Shown: positions 22,761 to 33,759, numbered from the stretch's first letter. The stretch: DNA of 64,000 nucleotides from Limnephilus marmoratus (GCA_917880885.1 OU862917.1:28818104-28882103); one strand, 5' to 3'. Translations and numbers: made by a program. The notes: generated from the letters alone by a model not told the origin.

Positions 22761-24350
22761 AAAAGTGTTTAGTATTCCCATCGTAACGCTTCTGTCCACA
22801 TCCTTTTTTATCGTGACAAGCTAATCGACTCGCAAAGTGAAAACTGACTGTGACTGCCTGTGGTTCATCCAGACAATAGCCGAATTGACCACGAGGGATC
22901 CCAATTCGGGCAAGATCGCCAACCTAATGTAAGTACCCTTGTGGAACTACCTTGCTATTTTGAATCAGGAAAACACACCAAATCGAGATCCACGGGCATA
23001 GATATTATAGAGTGAACATCCAGTTCCACTCTAACCCATGTTAGGTGGTGCCATCATCGCGCTAACACCTAACAATCTTCATTTGTTTTTTTTTTTATAT
23101 TTTGTACGTTAACTCTACTTACGAGGCTGGGAGGGAAATTATTTCTCTTTTTAGTTTTCAGGATTCTGCGCGAAGGATGTTTTTGAGGTAAGGGTGAAGA
23201 GAATCCAAGTCTTGAAGATAAATGTTATAGGAGGGAGTTGCAGAAGTCGATAATTATATAAATATTAGCGTTTGCAATAACACTCATCAGAAAAGTCAAA
23301 ACACCTGTACGTATAAATTAATCTTCCAGGTGAATAAATTAATTCAAGAATGTGATGTATTTTTTTTTACTAAGATAGATGGTTAAATGAGCATTCACTC
23401 AGTTTTGATTGGTGAAGGCCGCCACCAAAGTAGAAATTGGTACCAAAGCTAAATTCGGTAAATGTATTAATTCTCCTAAAACATGTTCTAAATATCTTTT
23501 TAATTCAATCATGCACCAAGTAGTGCTACCTATCTAAAATTCTCACATAAAAAACTACATTACTTGCTCTTTCAAAATTTTGAAATATTATGGGTTGTTT
23601 AAATTAGGTTTTTTTCCAACCTGGCATTTCGGCATTTTCAGGGTTTTCAGTATTTTCAGTCAGTCGCTTTGGAATCCGACCGCTAGTCGAGTAGACCGAG
23701 TGTCGTCAATTATGTGGCTAGGACCAAAGGACCTTCAGTAGCCGTCCTTCCCACAATTTCCAGTACTATTTTCAGGTCTATCTACAGGTCACATTCCACG
23801 GCTAAGGGTAAAAGCTTTCGTTTTAGGAGGAATACGAGTCGACATAGATGGCTAATAGAATTACTACCAAGTAGATTACCTAATTTAGATTACAATGTCA
23901 CCTTGACAGGATTGAACAACGTATTTAAAGAATTTTAATAAATAAGTCATCATATTGACTCTTTTTTTGCGGTTCCCGGACACTAGTAATAGAAGCGTTG
24001 AATGTACATCACATTTGAAACTGTTTTGTGGTACATTTTTTGAGCTTTCGTTTTCGAGTAAATCGATTCCGCTGTTGGAACTTTTTAGGTAAAACTTGAA
24101 AAAAAAATCGGTTGCTATGGGTTAATAACAGCTGTTAATTGTCTTTTAAATTGCGCTAAAGTCATAGAATTAAGAATATAACACTAGAAGTGGCTTTTGT
24201 ACAAATTTGAATGACTAAACTTCGTTTAGTCCAACTCCTAGAGTTAGGACATCCGCTCATGGAAAAACTAAAACAAAATCAGTTGGCGACTCAATCGCTA
24301 TCCACAGGAAAGGCACTTGTGGATTTCGTTGGCGGTCCGCACACAGGTCG
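22761..24350. other. Mostly featureless; weak S2 trace
   Basis: Sequence at about 22950-23070 resembles the S2 family (ACTACCTTGCTATT block, as at 44.07 kb). A 74-codon frame at 23714-23938 (+) is unrecognised. Otherwise I see nothing. Confidence 0.3.
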
Positions 24351-24356
24351 TCAGCC

Positions 24357-24370
24357 GCTACCATGGCAAC
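24357..24370 (+). promoter_or_regulatory. X-box-like motif (RFX site candidate)
   Basis: GCTACCATGGCAAC fits the RYYNYYATRRNRAC form of RFX-factor X-boxes. It lies in a GC-rich patch. One match of this length can occur by chance. Confidence 0.2.
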
Positions 24371-24376
24371 CTGTTA

Positions 24377-24453
24377 ACAAGGCAACTGAAACGCGACGGC
24401 CGCAGTGACTGGCAGTGCTGGTCGCCGCCGCCGTCACGTTTTAGTTGCCTTGT
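24377..24453. repeat. 17-bp-arm inverted repeat in GC-rich patch
   Basis: ACAAGGCAACTGAAACG (24377-24393) pairs with CGTTTTAGTTGCCTTGT (24437-24453) at 16 of 17 positions. The loop holds GCCGCCGCCG-type sequence. Confidence 0.5.
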
Positions 24454-24937
24454 TTGCGATATGTCAGAAAAATATCGATTTTGTTCAGGAGGTTGACAAA
24501 TTGTGTTGTGCCATGAATTGATTTGCCAACCAGTTTTCGGTTTCTCCATGAGCGATGGCCCCTAGTCTCACTTACACTCGCCTGAATTCGTAGATCTCCA
24601 TCCTATTTGAATTTCGAAAGCACAGTTTTGTACGGAATTGTTGGCCCAAATTGGCCAATAATCGATCACAAAATACGCCTAAAAGACACATTTTGTGTTA
24701 GTGTGTATTCTATTGTTGAAGTGCAGACACAGCTCCAAAAATTTGTTAACACTTTGGTTGCCAAAAAAATTAAAAATTAAAAATCTAAATGCTCAGATTG
24801 GAAAAACGTAAGTAAGTCTTTTTGGTACTCTATGTGATGTATTCGTAGATTCGTATTTACACTCATATCCCGTTTCTACCATAGTATTCAGGCACTTTAT
24901 ATAATAAAGAGATAAACAGATTGAAATGCTTTGTGGG

Positions 24938-25069
24938 CAGAATTACTATGTATATAAAGGAATAAAATTATTTAATCAATTACCTGCTGATATGCGAACA
25001 GAAAAAAATTACGACAAATATTTAAAAAAAGTTAAATCTTATTTTACGAGTAGTAGTACCACCATATAA
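24938..25069 (+). pseudogene. LINE reverse transcriptase extreme C-terminus
   Basis: The frame encodes QNYYVYKGIKLFNQLPADMR, then KNYDKYLKKVKSYF, ending at TAA. The GIKLFNxLP...LK..L pattern is the conserved end of Jockey/CR1-type LINE proteins (compare YLGIKFFNNLPIEIK at 63.3 kb). Only about 43 codons are left, with no catalytic domain. Confidence 0.55.
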
Positions 25070-25111
25070 TTTTAACTTCCTCTAGATAAATTTTTGACTG
25101 TTTGTTATTAA

Positions 25112-25305
25112 CTAGCTGGTTCCCGGCATGAGTTGCTATGCCATTTAATAAAGAAATTGTTTCTCCCTGCATATCCTTTCCCATCCATCAACCTTGACCT
25201 GATAATAACGAATACGTCAAAAAAAGAATTATCCAATTTGGTGCAGTCGTTCGGAAGTTATGCGCGTACATACATTTCTGCGATTCATTTTTATTTATAT
25301 AGAGA
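25112..25305 (-). mobile_element. Helitron-like element, copy C (internally deleted)
   Basis: On the minus strand it starts TCTATATAAATAAAAATGAAT and ends CCGGGAACCAGCTAG with T after it, the same termini as copy D (56.5 kb). At 194 bp it lacks the pyrimidine-rich centre. Confidence 0.65.
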
Positions 25306-25590
25306 TAGAGATAGATAGATGTTTTATGTACATCCTATATACATTTCTTGTTTAATTACCCTTATAATCTTTGAAAATCATGTTAAGTCTAAATCTCTTC
25401 ATAAGTTAAATTCTTAAGTTTGTGATAAGGATTTTTTTTTAATAATTCTTACGTTGTTAACAAGTTGTCCTTTCCTAAACACAAGCAATTTGCTTTATTA
25501 GGAGAGTGTATAAAATATGTAAGCTATATTATGTTATATTATGTAAATGTAAAATAACAAAATAAAAAAATAAAAAAAATAAAAATAAGT

Positions 25591-26755
25591 CTGGGTGCCT
25601 GAAAAAAAATATTTTTCCTTACATCGCCACCAGGTGAAAAAATTGAAAAACTATTTTTATTTATCAAAATTATTTTAGCAGATTATCAATTTAAATTTTT
25701 ATTTAAAATGGCGACGTCAGTTTTTATTTTCAAATAAACTTATAAACCACTTCTAAAATTTTTCTGTTCAGTATATAAAATTGTTTTCAATGTATGTTTC
25801 TCAAAAGTTAAAGGTTAGTTGTCCACTTTATTAGACTTCTGGTTCAAATGTATTTACACAGGGGTCTGAAGAAGGTTGTCCTACGACAACGTGCAATGAA
25901 CTTTCTAGGTTACCTTCAAAGTCGCCATTAAGTTTCAGATATTACCAGATTAAATTATTTTTATCCCCTACTTAGACCAGTTTCTATGAAGATGTCATCA
26001 CCAAGATGAACACTTATGTTTGCTGATTTCGTCAATATTTTATTGAGCACGCTCTTCACTAATAAATTCTTTAAAAATTTAACGTTTGATATTTCTAAGA
26101 TTTAATTGAAGACCCAAGCAAATTGAAAAAAATGATAATGCAGCTCCACTATCACAAACATTTGTAAAAAACATTTTGCTCACAAGTTCCATACATTGAT
26201 TTATAATTATTTTTCGCCAATTATTTTACGATGAAACTTCAATTCAGTTGGTTTCGGACCTTCGTCGACCTTCCGGGAATTGCTAACATATTCCCAACTT
26301 TATAAAAGAAGTAAAATAAAAAGAATTATAAATATATATATAAATCCGTAACATTGTAAAAGAAGTAAAATTATTGCTAAACGTCGAGTTGAAACACTAT
26401 CATCATAAATTCTATTTGTATCACATAACTTTAATATTGCTAACATAAAAATTCCCGTCGAATATTTTCATGCTTCAAAATTCAAACTTCAAAATATCAA
26501 TTATAATAGCATATTTCTACATAATTTATGCATCAAAACATTATTTCTAGAAATTCATTATTCTTATAATAATTATTATAATATCTGTTTAACTTATCTG
26601 TAAGCACGTTACTTTAAAAAATCACTGAAGATTTTCTAGCTTTAATGATTTTAATAATTTTCTTACATTCGATATTCATATTACCCAAACGCTGACAACG
26701 CTTTTGTGATTTCCCAAATTTATAGAATTACTTTGTAAACTATTATACAATTTTT
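25591..26755. other. No recognisable gene; one tight hairpin
   Basis: AT-rich. GTTGTC-CTAC-GACAAC (25875-25890) is a perfect six-pair hairpin preceded by CTGAAGAAG, faintly like the Penelope-type motifs elsewhere but without GAAAC. Confidence 0.35.
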
Positions 26756-26756
26756 T

Positions 26757-26915
26757 TTTTAAAACCATTCTCTTTCCCATTTCCTTCACTCCCCCCCTTA
26801 CATCATTCCGCCTCACAAAACAGCCAAATTGGGGGTGCCATAAACCAAATGGTTCTGGACAGAAGGGAGCAGTTGAGACTTTTGTGCGGTATTCGCGAAA
26901 AAAATGTTACTTTGA
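26757..26915 (+). repeat. S2 short interspersed repeat, partial
   Basis: It shares CAGCC...AATTGGGGGTGCCATAA and GGAGCAGTTGAGACTTTTGTG with the copy at 58.55-58.65 kb. An A-rich end follows. Confidence 0.5.
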
Positions 26916-27419
26916 AATTTGTTAAGAGAAATCGAGATGAATTTATCTTATGGTAACACAGCTGCATTTTTTTTAATGTATATTATATTATGTATATTTG
27001 CTAATCCTTCCATCACATCTTAGAAAACGTAAAATATCCACAAGAATTTGATTGTCATTATGGATGGTCGTTAAAAGCTATTAATGTAAAGCAGTGGCAA
27101 TATTTTTCTACGGGTCCAATAAACGTACTTTTGGCTCCTAGTTTCAGAATAATAATAACCGTAATAATAATATTTGAATGAAATTTCGTCTGAACGGTCC
27201 TCGGCTTGGAAAATTCCGCGAAATACGCACCGTGGATATTAAACTGGGTGTGATATTATAAATTTAAAGGCAGAGTCGAAGCTTTAAGAAAACACCCTTT
27301 GTCAAGGAGGATGGGGAAAACTTCATTTGCCTCCCCCACTGGGGGGTGGCCGGCTGCGCGAGGGTCCCCTTGCTGAAATATGCAAGAATTTGTGTTAAAT
27401 TTCATGTAACACGACAGGT

Positions 27420-27850
27420 TGGATCGGTAGGTACTCACCCATTCATATTCCCGGCTCTTGGCTCGAGTCCTGCTTTAAAATGAATCTCTCGAATGGTATT
27501 TTGTACTCGAAAATAACACTTGTTTGTATTTAATTATTCTTTGTATCTCTCTGAGAAATTAAAATCTTATTATTCTGTAAAGGGACTCTTGTAGACTACT
27601 ATAAGATAAAATTGTTATTTTAATATAAGATTTGTTGAACATTTATTCTCTATGGCAGTCTTTAAAGAAAACTATTTTACAAGCCTGATTTCATGTTTAT
27701 TTACTTTACGTAATGAAAGAGTTAACTGTTTGGATGAATTCTCACTATAATTTTGCAGTAGTTTTGTTATCAGTTATAGACTATCCAAGCATACATAAAA
27801 ACTTCTTGGCTTTGGACGCAGTGGTCACGGTTTCAAATCCTGATTTAAGA
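27420..27850 (+). repeat. Two tRNA-like SINE-head relics
   Basis: GGCTCGAGTCCTGCTTTAAAA (about 27455-27475) and GGTTTCAAATCCTGATTTAA (about 27820-27840) each resemble a pol III B box (GGTTCRANNCC) followed by the same short sequence. A-box matches are poor. They are probably related, decayed tRNA-derived SINEs, not working tRNA genes. Confidence 0.25.
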
Positions 27851-28129
27851 AAAATATTGAAATAAAACTCTCAATTCATTCATTCGAGTTTTTCACTTCA
27901 ATATGTTATAGGCTCTTCCACACGGGTTTTACCAAGTCGCCACAACTTTTTGAAATGGTTTTAGCTATATTTTTTGACTTGGACTGAAAATTATGGAACT
28001 TCCCAATAATCCGGTTATCATGCTTTCTACTCCCTCAACCTGATAACCAACCTCAAAAAATGGGATGCCATAGTTCAGATCCTCCGGATAGATAAACCAG
28101 TTGTTTATTTATAATTTTTATTTTTTTAT

Positions 28130-28190
28130 TTGGGGTACGGGTATCACCTCCTCGGGTACCATTTATTGGATAACCAACAGACTAATTAAC
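28130..28190 (+). repeat. S1 5'-end fragment
   Basis: CCATTTATTGGATAACCAAC matches the 5' region of full S1 copies (39.09 kb). The rest of the element is missing. Confidence 0.4.
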
Positions 28191-28689
28191 ATTTCAATTC
28201 CTTTTTTAAAACTCAACCTATTCCCTTCAATATGTTATCAATCCTAATCGGTTTAAAGATGGCTTACATTAACGATAATCTTCTTTCTCCAGACGGGACA
28301 CACAACGCACGTGAGTCGCTCTCAAGTAGCACATACATAAATAATAAATTAAGCAAATCAAGTGGACTAGGTATATAAAATGTACGGAATTATTTGTGAC
28401 TATAATAGTGTACGCGGACCTTCCCATCAACGTTCAAGTATTTATTAACTTTCTTGCTATTTGGAAGTACGTTGTCTGGAGGCAACTCTTCATTAAAATA
28501 TTTTGGACCGGTCAGCGCGCAGAAATAATGTGTCAATAAATCGTCAATACGTAAGCACACTTATTATATGCATTACAGTTAAAACCCTAACCAATAAACG
28601 GTGATGAAATATTTTTACTGATATGTTATTTTAAATTATTACATTCATTTTGTCATTATATCATAAAATCATTAAGTAAAGTAATTTTT

Positions 28690-29350
28690 TTTTCATTAGC
28701 TCCACCCAGAAGGCCCTGAGAAAGGAAGAAGAGAACGTCCTGGGAAGGAAATAGATATGAGGGGAGGGGAGGAATCGGAGGGTCATTGTGTCCAGGAGTG
28801 AAGGGAAGTATGAATCCATCCCTTCAGCTGCGGTGCAAGTCGATGGGTCGAGGGATTCTGGCTAGAGAGGTCAAAAGACCTCCTTGACGCATCTTGGCCG
28901 GATTGGAAGAGACTGGTTGAGGGAGATCTTTAAATTTCTCCTGCAGGTCTCAGCAGGATTTGGACCGCAGTGGAAGGGATAAATTCATTCGTCCATCACT
29001 TCCGGATACACTGACCTCCAGATTCCTACCCACACTTCATACCTTTTTCCTTCTCAAAACTTGCTCTCCTTCCTTTCCCTAAAAAGGCCTCCACATAGCA
29101 TCACTAAAGATGACATAGGCCCTGAGGGGAATTATTTTCCTCAGGACCTCCTGTGTGGAGCTAATGTTTTGTCGATCCGGCCCACCACGCAGCAGGTGAG
29201 CAGACACATCAGCCACTAAGACCTTGACAGATCTCACCTCATGAACCCGGGCAACGCTGCTAAGTCACCAAACGTAGCGAACTATTTGGGTTGACATACG
29301 GTAGACTGTACTAGGACTGGCAAACTCGCCCCCCAAAATACCCGCTTCCC
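28690..29350. mobile_element. S1 composite: minus copy split by an inverted plus copy
   Basis: The segment 28690-28897 is the 3' half of a minus-strand S1. The segment 28898-29172 is a plus-strand 3' half with the common end GGAGCTAATGTTTT. The segment 29173-29350 is the 5' half of a minus-strand S1. The outer arms are inverted relative to the middle, so 28698-28897 and 28960-29165 can fold back on each other. This fits a nested insertion into an older S1. Confidence 0.5.
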
Positions 29351-29562
29351 AAACCCGCCTCCCAAAATTAATTAGTTTACGTCTTTGCAAAAAAAATTAA
29401 ATCTCGATAAATTTTAATTTGATGGTGCTAATGAATTAATTGATCACTAATTAATTATCATAAAATGCTTAATAGATTATTTTTTTATGATTTTTAACGG
29501 ACATTAATTGAATATAAAGATAATACTAATGGCTTGAAACTTTCTTAAATGCATCAAAATGT

Positions 29563-30339
29563 TTGGCACATGTCACATCCTGGCTAAATAGTAATAAACT
29601 CTTCCTAAACTACAATAAAACATTTTACCTACCTTTTTATAAAAACAGTAAAAACAAACCACCCAATAACCTTAAAATTAGAATACATATTGTTAACTGT
29701 AATCAAGTAACATGCTCATCTTGCTTTGAACTTGGAAAAGTTGATAAGATCAAATACTTGGGTATATATATTGATACAAATTTAAATTGGCAATCACAAA
29801 TTAATAATACCGTTTCTAAATTAAGATATCTTACGTACATATTTTACAGACTTAAAGAAGTGCTGAATATTGACAAATTGAAAATGATTTATTTTTCTTT
29901 GGTGCAATCTTCACTCATGTACGGAATAATAGGATGGGGTGGTGCGCTTGATGTTTTTATAAAACCTTTACAAACAACTCAAAATTATATTGTCAAAGTT
30001 ATGTTTAATAGAATTAAAACATTTTCAACACATGCTTTATACAAAGAATCTAAACTATTCAGTCTCCGTAAACTATTTATACTGCAAACTATGAAATATA
30101 TCTATAAAAACAGAAACAAATTCGAAAAAAATGAAAACAGAACAAACATTAGAAATAATAATGTATTCTATACGCCTCAAACAAACACAAAACAAATGCA
30201 AACTCACAGTAGTTTTATTGGACCTCGCACTTTTAACCTTTTACCAAAAAATATCCAAGTTGCAACTAAACTTCCGCATTACATAAAAGAGTTAAAAATA
30301 TGGCTATACCACACAGATGTAAAAACTCTATTTATTTAA
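29563..30339 (+). pseudogene. LINE reverse transcriptase C-terminal half (258 codons, unbroken)
   Basis: It starts with WLNSNKLFLNYNKT, the segment just after the palm, followed by KVDKIKYLGIYID (about residues 59-71), YFSLVQSSLMYGIIGWGG (about 110-127) and FIGPRTFNLLPKNIQ near the end. This order is that of the thumb and C-terminal region of Jockey/CR1-superfamily reverse transcriptases. The frame has no stops, and the true start lies in the truncated part, since codons upstream to 29530 also fit. Without endonuclease or YADD it cannot act alone. It is related to the element at 62.9-64.0 kb (both carry GIIGWGG). Confidence 0.75.
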
Positions 30340-30534
30340 TTTTACATCAGTTTATGTTTCTCACAAACTTCACACTTATTATTACACTTATAACTGTTAT
30401 TACACTATACACTAATTATTACCTTGTACACTATTGAACACACTTAAACAAATTTTAATAATTTTTTTGCTTCATATTTTGCCACTGGTTTGTTTTTTCT
30501 AGGAACTAAAATAAAATATTTAACTATAATATTA

Positions 30535-30561
30535 CCCACGCACAGGCTGCGCCTTAGTGGG
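30535..30561 (+). repeat. LINE 3' UTR hairpin
   Basis: CCCAC-GCAC-AGGCT-GCGC-CTTA-GTGGG. The outer stem pairs perfectly, and the plan is the same as 10891-10917 with compensating base changes. Confidence 0.6.
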
Positions 30562-30699
30562 TTCCCATTATTTTTATTATACCTAAAATATGTAACTATA
30601 ACATGTAAAATTGGGAAAAATAAAGGATTAAAAAAAAAAAAAAAAAAAATCTCAACGAAACTTGAAATAGAACGAGACACAGTAAAAAAAAGGTAACGA

Positions 30700-30772
30700 T
30701 CGCAAGTGGGAGTCGAACAACGGCTCTCTTGTTTTACCGAGAGATGGCGCGTTAAGAGCGTTTAACCAGCCA
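30700..30772 (-). repeat. tRNA-derived SINE head relic
   Basis: Minus strand: an A-box-like TGGTTAAACGC (30768-30758), a CTCTC/GAGAG anticodon-like stem, and a B-box-like GTTCGACTCCC (30718-30708), followed by a T-run. The anticodon loop would be ten bases and the T stem pairs poorly, so this is not a working tRNA. Confidence 0.3.
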
Positions 30773-30835
30773 GCGGACGAAAATCCACATTTCGTCGAAA
30801 GTTGTTCTTAAGCGGCCTACACACGACACTGCATT

Positions 30836-31084
30836 TAGTGACTGCGGCAGTGACTGCAGAGAGCGTGGAGTTGAGCGAACTAGCGCTGACTCGTTCTAGC
30901 GGCCCTTTAACAAACGAGTATAACTCTTATAACTCGTATAACTCTTTCTCATTGTAACCGCCCTGCACGATCGTAAAGCGCCCTCCTCACCATCCAATTT
31001 CTAGTGACTGCGGCAGTGACTGCAGAGAGCGTGGAGTTGAGCGAACTAGCGCTGACTCGTTCTAGCGGCCCTTTAACAAACGAG
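30836..31084 (+). repeat. 83-bp direct repeat, 166 bp apart
   Basis: 30836-30918 and 31002-31084 are essentially the same sequence (starts TAGTGACTGCGGCAGTGACT, ends CCCTTTAACAAACGAG). The first copy is bounded by TTAA at 30808-30811 and contains TTAA at 30907-30910. The second forms part of the large palindrome. Confidence 0.7.
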
Positions 31085-31197
31085 ACAGCGCTAGTTCGCT
31101 CAACTCCGCGCTCTCTGCAGTCACTGCCGCAGTCACTAGAAATTGGATGGTGAGGAGGGCGCTTTACGATCGTGCAGGGCGGTTACAATGAGAAAGA
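30943..31197. repeat. Near-perfect palindrome, 119-bp arms, 17-bp loop
   Basis: The left arm 30943-31061 and right arm 31079-31197 are inverse complements at 117 of 119 positions with no gaps. The loop is CTAGCGGCCCTTTAACA. The arms contain AGTGACTGC twice as a direct repeat. A DNA or RNA strand would form a long hairpin. It has no coding potential. Confidence 0.85.
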
Positions 31198-31870
31198 TTA
31201 ATTATTCTCCGTACCAGCTTTTTAAAATTATAACTCAATATCGAATTTATTTCAATTCAAATTCGCTTTAATTTATACCTTCATCCAAAAATGCTGAAAG
31301 GCGTGATGATAAAACTATTAAAATAATGTACTTTTTGTAATTATTTTTTGATTATAAGTATTTATCATTTTTCAAAAATTTCTAAATTTAATAAGAATGT
31401 TAAAAAAATCTGAAATATTTTAGTTTGTAAGTGCGCAAATAAATAAACAAATTTTCATTTTAATAAACAAATGGACCAATTTTCGTCAAGAAACATATGT
31501 ACGTACATATTTTTTAATGATTTTATTGAAACTAAAATTAAAATTCTAAAACATGCGTTTGCTAGATAATGTATTGATTTATTTTACTGCATGATTATAT
31601 TATTTTAAATGGGTGTGGTGTAATACAAAATCTTTTTTGAAAATTTAACAAATCTGCCAACGACCTATGGAATAACCTTATTATACTAAAAATTAAAAAA
31701 ATTCTCAAAATTTATTACATGCGAATGCTAGATAAAAAAACAATCTTTCGAAATCCATTTATAATTTTTTGTGGAAAAGTCTAAAATCTGATTTGAAAAT
31801 GACATATTTCTGGTTTTCTCTGGTAATGCCATCTTAACCAACTCGGCCATTGGGACCAATATTTTTTTGT
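31198..31870 (+). repeat. Long dispersed repeat R, copy 1
   Basis: It aligns with 36596-37225: for example ACTTTTTAAAATTATAACTC-like blocks, GGCGTGATGATAAAACTATT, AACCTTATTATACTAAAAAT and GACATATTTC in the same order. No coding capacity is seen. The flanks on the left differ from copy 2 by the palindrome. Confidence 0.65.
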
Positions 31871-32640
31871 CTATCTCTTATTTAAAATTCAGAATAATTT
31901 TCACAACTAATTCTCCCCATAATTTAGCATATATCTGATCGAATGATTATAAAGTTCTTTTAACGATTTTATTTGTAACCTAGATGGTGTTTCGTATAAC
32001 AGCATCAAAAAAACACTTAAAATAATCATACCGTATCTTGTCAGGCCGTCTCCCGGATCCATTTTTACTAATCGCAGGTGTATATTAAAATGTGTAATAC
32101 AAAACACTTTATCATTCATTTAAAAAAACTTATTTTTTAGTCATAATTCACAGTTCACAAGCTTGGTGTCATGTTCGCCCAAGGGTATAATCAATTAATT
32201 AGAAAAGGCACACACACAATTTAATAATGAAAGAGTCAACTATTAATTTGGATAATTAACCCTTATCATATAATTCCGCATTTTTATGATAATTCCAATT
32301 CGCAAACCACACGTGAAACTCGATTCCATGACCGAGGCAGTTAATTTAAAACTAATTTCCGACAGCGCACACAAATTGATGTTTTTCCCGCTCTGTAATG
32401 TGAATTGAGTGCGCGTTGGGGCCCCATTATCGGTATTTATTGTAAATGTTGGCAAACTTTCTAGGCGGTAGCGGTTTCGGGAGCTCTGACCGAAGTGAGC
32501 AGAGTCAGACCGTTGCCAGAAATTTCTGATGGTACTGACTCTACACTCCAGTCACAGGTTGTAGGAGATACTTACCCCTAGGAATCTATATCATATTGTC
32601 AAACTTGACTTCCGTTGAGTACACAAAGATATTTTTAAGA
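31871..32640. other. No recognisable gene
   Basis: Two 70-codon minus-strand frames (31907-32119 and 32243-32455) have no recognisable motif. Confidence 0.4.
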
Positions 32641-32645
32641 ACATA

Positions 32646-33261
32646 GATAGATTTATATGAAGTGTGGGATGGATTAAATTTAAATCTGTAACAGCGATCT
32701 TGTGTGACCAGAAAATGCATATAAAACTTAAAGGAAAGATATACCACACTACTGTTTTTTTTATAGGCAATTCACCCTAAAAAAGAGCTTTGTGCCGCAG
32801 ATTATTGTTAGACCCGCGATAATGTATGGCTCCGAATGCTGGACTAAGTGCAACTCCCACTCTAGGCAACTCAAAACAGCAGAAAAGCGAATGCTTAGAT
32901 GGTCGGCAGGAGTATCACTAAAAGATAGGATAAAAAGTTCATGCAATCGTGGTAGCATGGGTGTCACGGAAATAAACAGTAAGCTGGAGGAGGAACGACA
33001 GTTTAGATGGTATGGGCAAATAATACGGAGACCACCAGACAACACAGTGAAGCAGGCAATGTCTATGGATCTTCATCGACAGTCATCTAGAGGAAGACCA
33101 AAGAACTCCTGAATGACTCAATGTTCCAAAATATTACAGAGAAACGGCCTGGATGAAAGCGATACCCGGAACCGAAGAAGTTATAGCCCGAGAACGTGAA
33201 GAGCCTACCTAGGCAATGAGTTGGGACAGTGCAAGGAAGAAGAACGGATAGATTTATATGA
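32646..33261 (+). mobile_element. 5'-truncated RTE-like LINE with 15-bp target duplication
   Basis: GATAGATTTATATGA at 32646-32660 and again at 33247-33261 brackets a 586-bp insert that is coding for an RTE-type C-terminus nearly throughout. Confidence 0.65.
32661..33246 (+). pseudogene. RTE-like LINE reverse transcriptase C-terminus
   Basis: Codons from 32662 read VGWIKFKSVTAILCDQKMHI and KLKGKIYHTTV, then (frame 32792-33112) RPAIMYGSECWTK, LKTAEKRMLRWSAGV, GSMGVTEINSKLEEERQFRW and SSRGRPKNS. The order GW-KLKGK-YGSECW-RMLRW-RWYG-RGRP is diagnostic of the RTE-type LINE protein end. A stop after GRPKNS interrupts the last 40 codons, which still resemble DARDR.KW in sequence to about 33230. 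It is dead, since no palm or endonuclease is present. Confidence 0.75.
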
Positions 33262-33305
33262 GGTAGTTCTCGTGGAATAACCCCAGCAAATAAACAATAC
33301 AATCA

Positions 33306-33757
33306 AACGGAGAATGCTCAAGGTCCCATGGACCGATATGATCACAAACACGGAATTTTTCAGGCGGGCTAGAGCAGATAGAGAACGGCTTACATTAATA
33401 AAAATCAGGAAAATTTCATATCTGGGTCATATACTTCATATGCTTCGAGGGGAGAAGTATCTCTTGCTCCATTTAATATTGAAAGGCAAGATAGAGGGTC
33501 GCCGAGGGCCTGGTAGGAGACAATTGTCTTGGCTGCGAAATATACGAGAGTGGACCGGCATTAGAAGTGTGGTGGAGCTATTCCGGGCAGCGCAAGACAG
33601 AGACATTATCAAGAGTGATCGCCGTCTGGGGGACCTGATACGGCACACAAAGAAGATTATGAAACAGCACTCACAAAAGTGTCGCCAATATTGTTGGCCA
33701 ATACTACAGCAGATTCTGCACACAACAGCGGCGGCCCACCTTTCTTTCTATCTGTAA
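33306..33757 (+). pseudogene. Second, different LINE C-terminal fragment
   Basis: A 147-codon frame starts RRMLKVPWTDMITN, then ADRERLTLIKIRKISYLGHIL, KIEGRRGPGRRQLSWLRN and WTGIRSVVELFRAAQDRD. This is the C-terminal region of another RTE-related family (pattern RRxLRYLGHI...GKIEGRRGPGRR..WL.NL..WTG...LFR.A.DR). After AAQDRD the similarity fades, so only about 33306-33610 is element. It lies about 45 bp after the first RTE insert on the same strand. Confidence 0.65.
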
Positions 33758-33759
33758 GT

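Larger units (their letters stand above)
24930..25590 (+). mobile_element. LINE 3' end interrupted by Helitron copy C
   Basis: The final reverse transcriptase codons (24938-25069) are followed by a 3' UTR that ends in an A-rich tail (about 25555-25588). The Helitron at 25112-25305 is inserted in the UTR, so the LINE copy is older. Confidence 0.5.
29530..30649 (+). mobile_element. 5'-truncated LINE with poly(A) tail
   Basis: The coding 3' end begins around 29530. The 3' UTR (30340-30629) contains a strong hairpin (30535-30561), and the element ends in a 20-base poly(A) run (30630-30649). An unbroken frame and an intact tail suggest a fairly recent insertion. I could not find a target duplication by eye. 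Confidence 0.75.

Noticed and set aside
30700..30772. Functional tRNA gene
   Set aside because: A- and B-box-like matches exist, but the anticodon loop is ten bases and the T stem does not pair; the same holds for 44239-44320.
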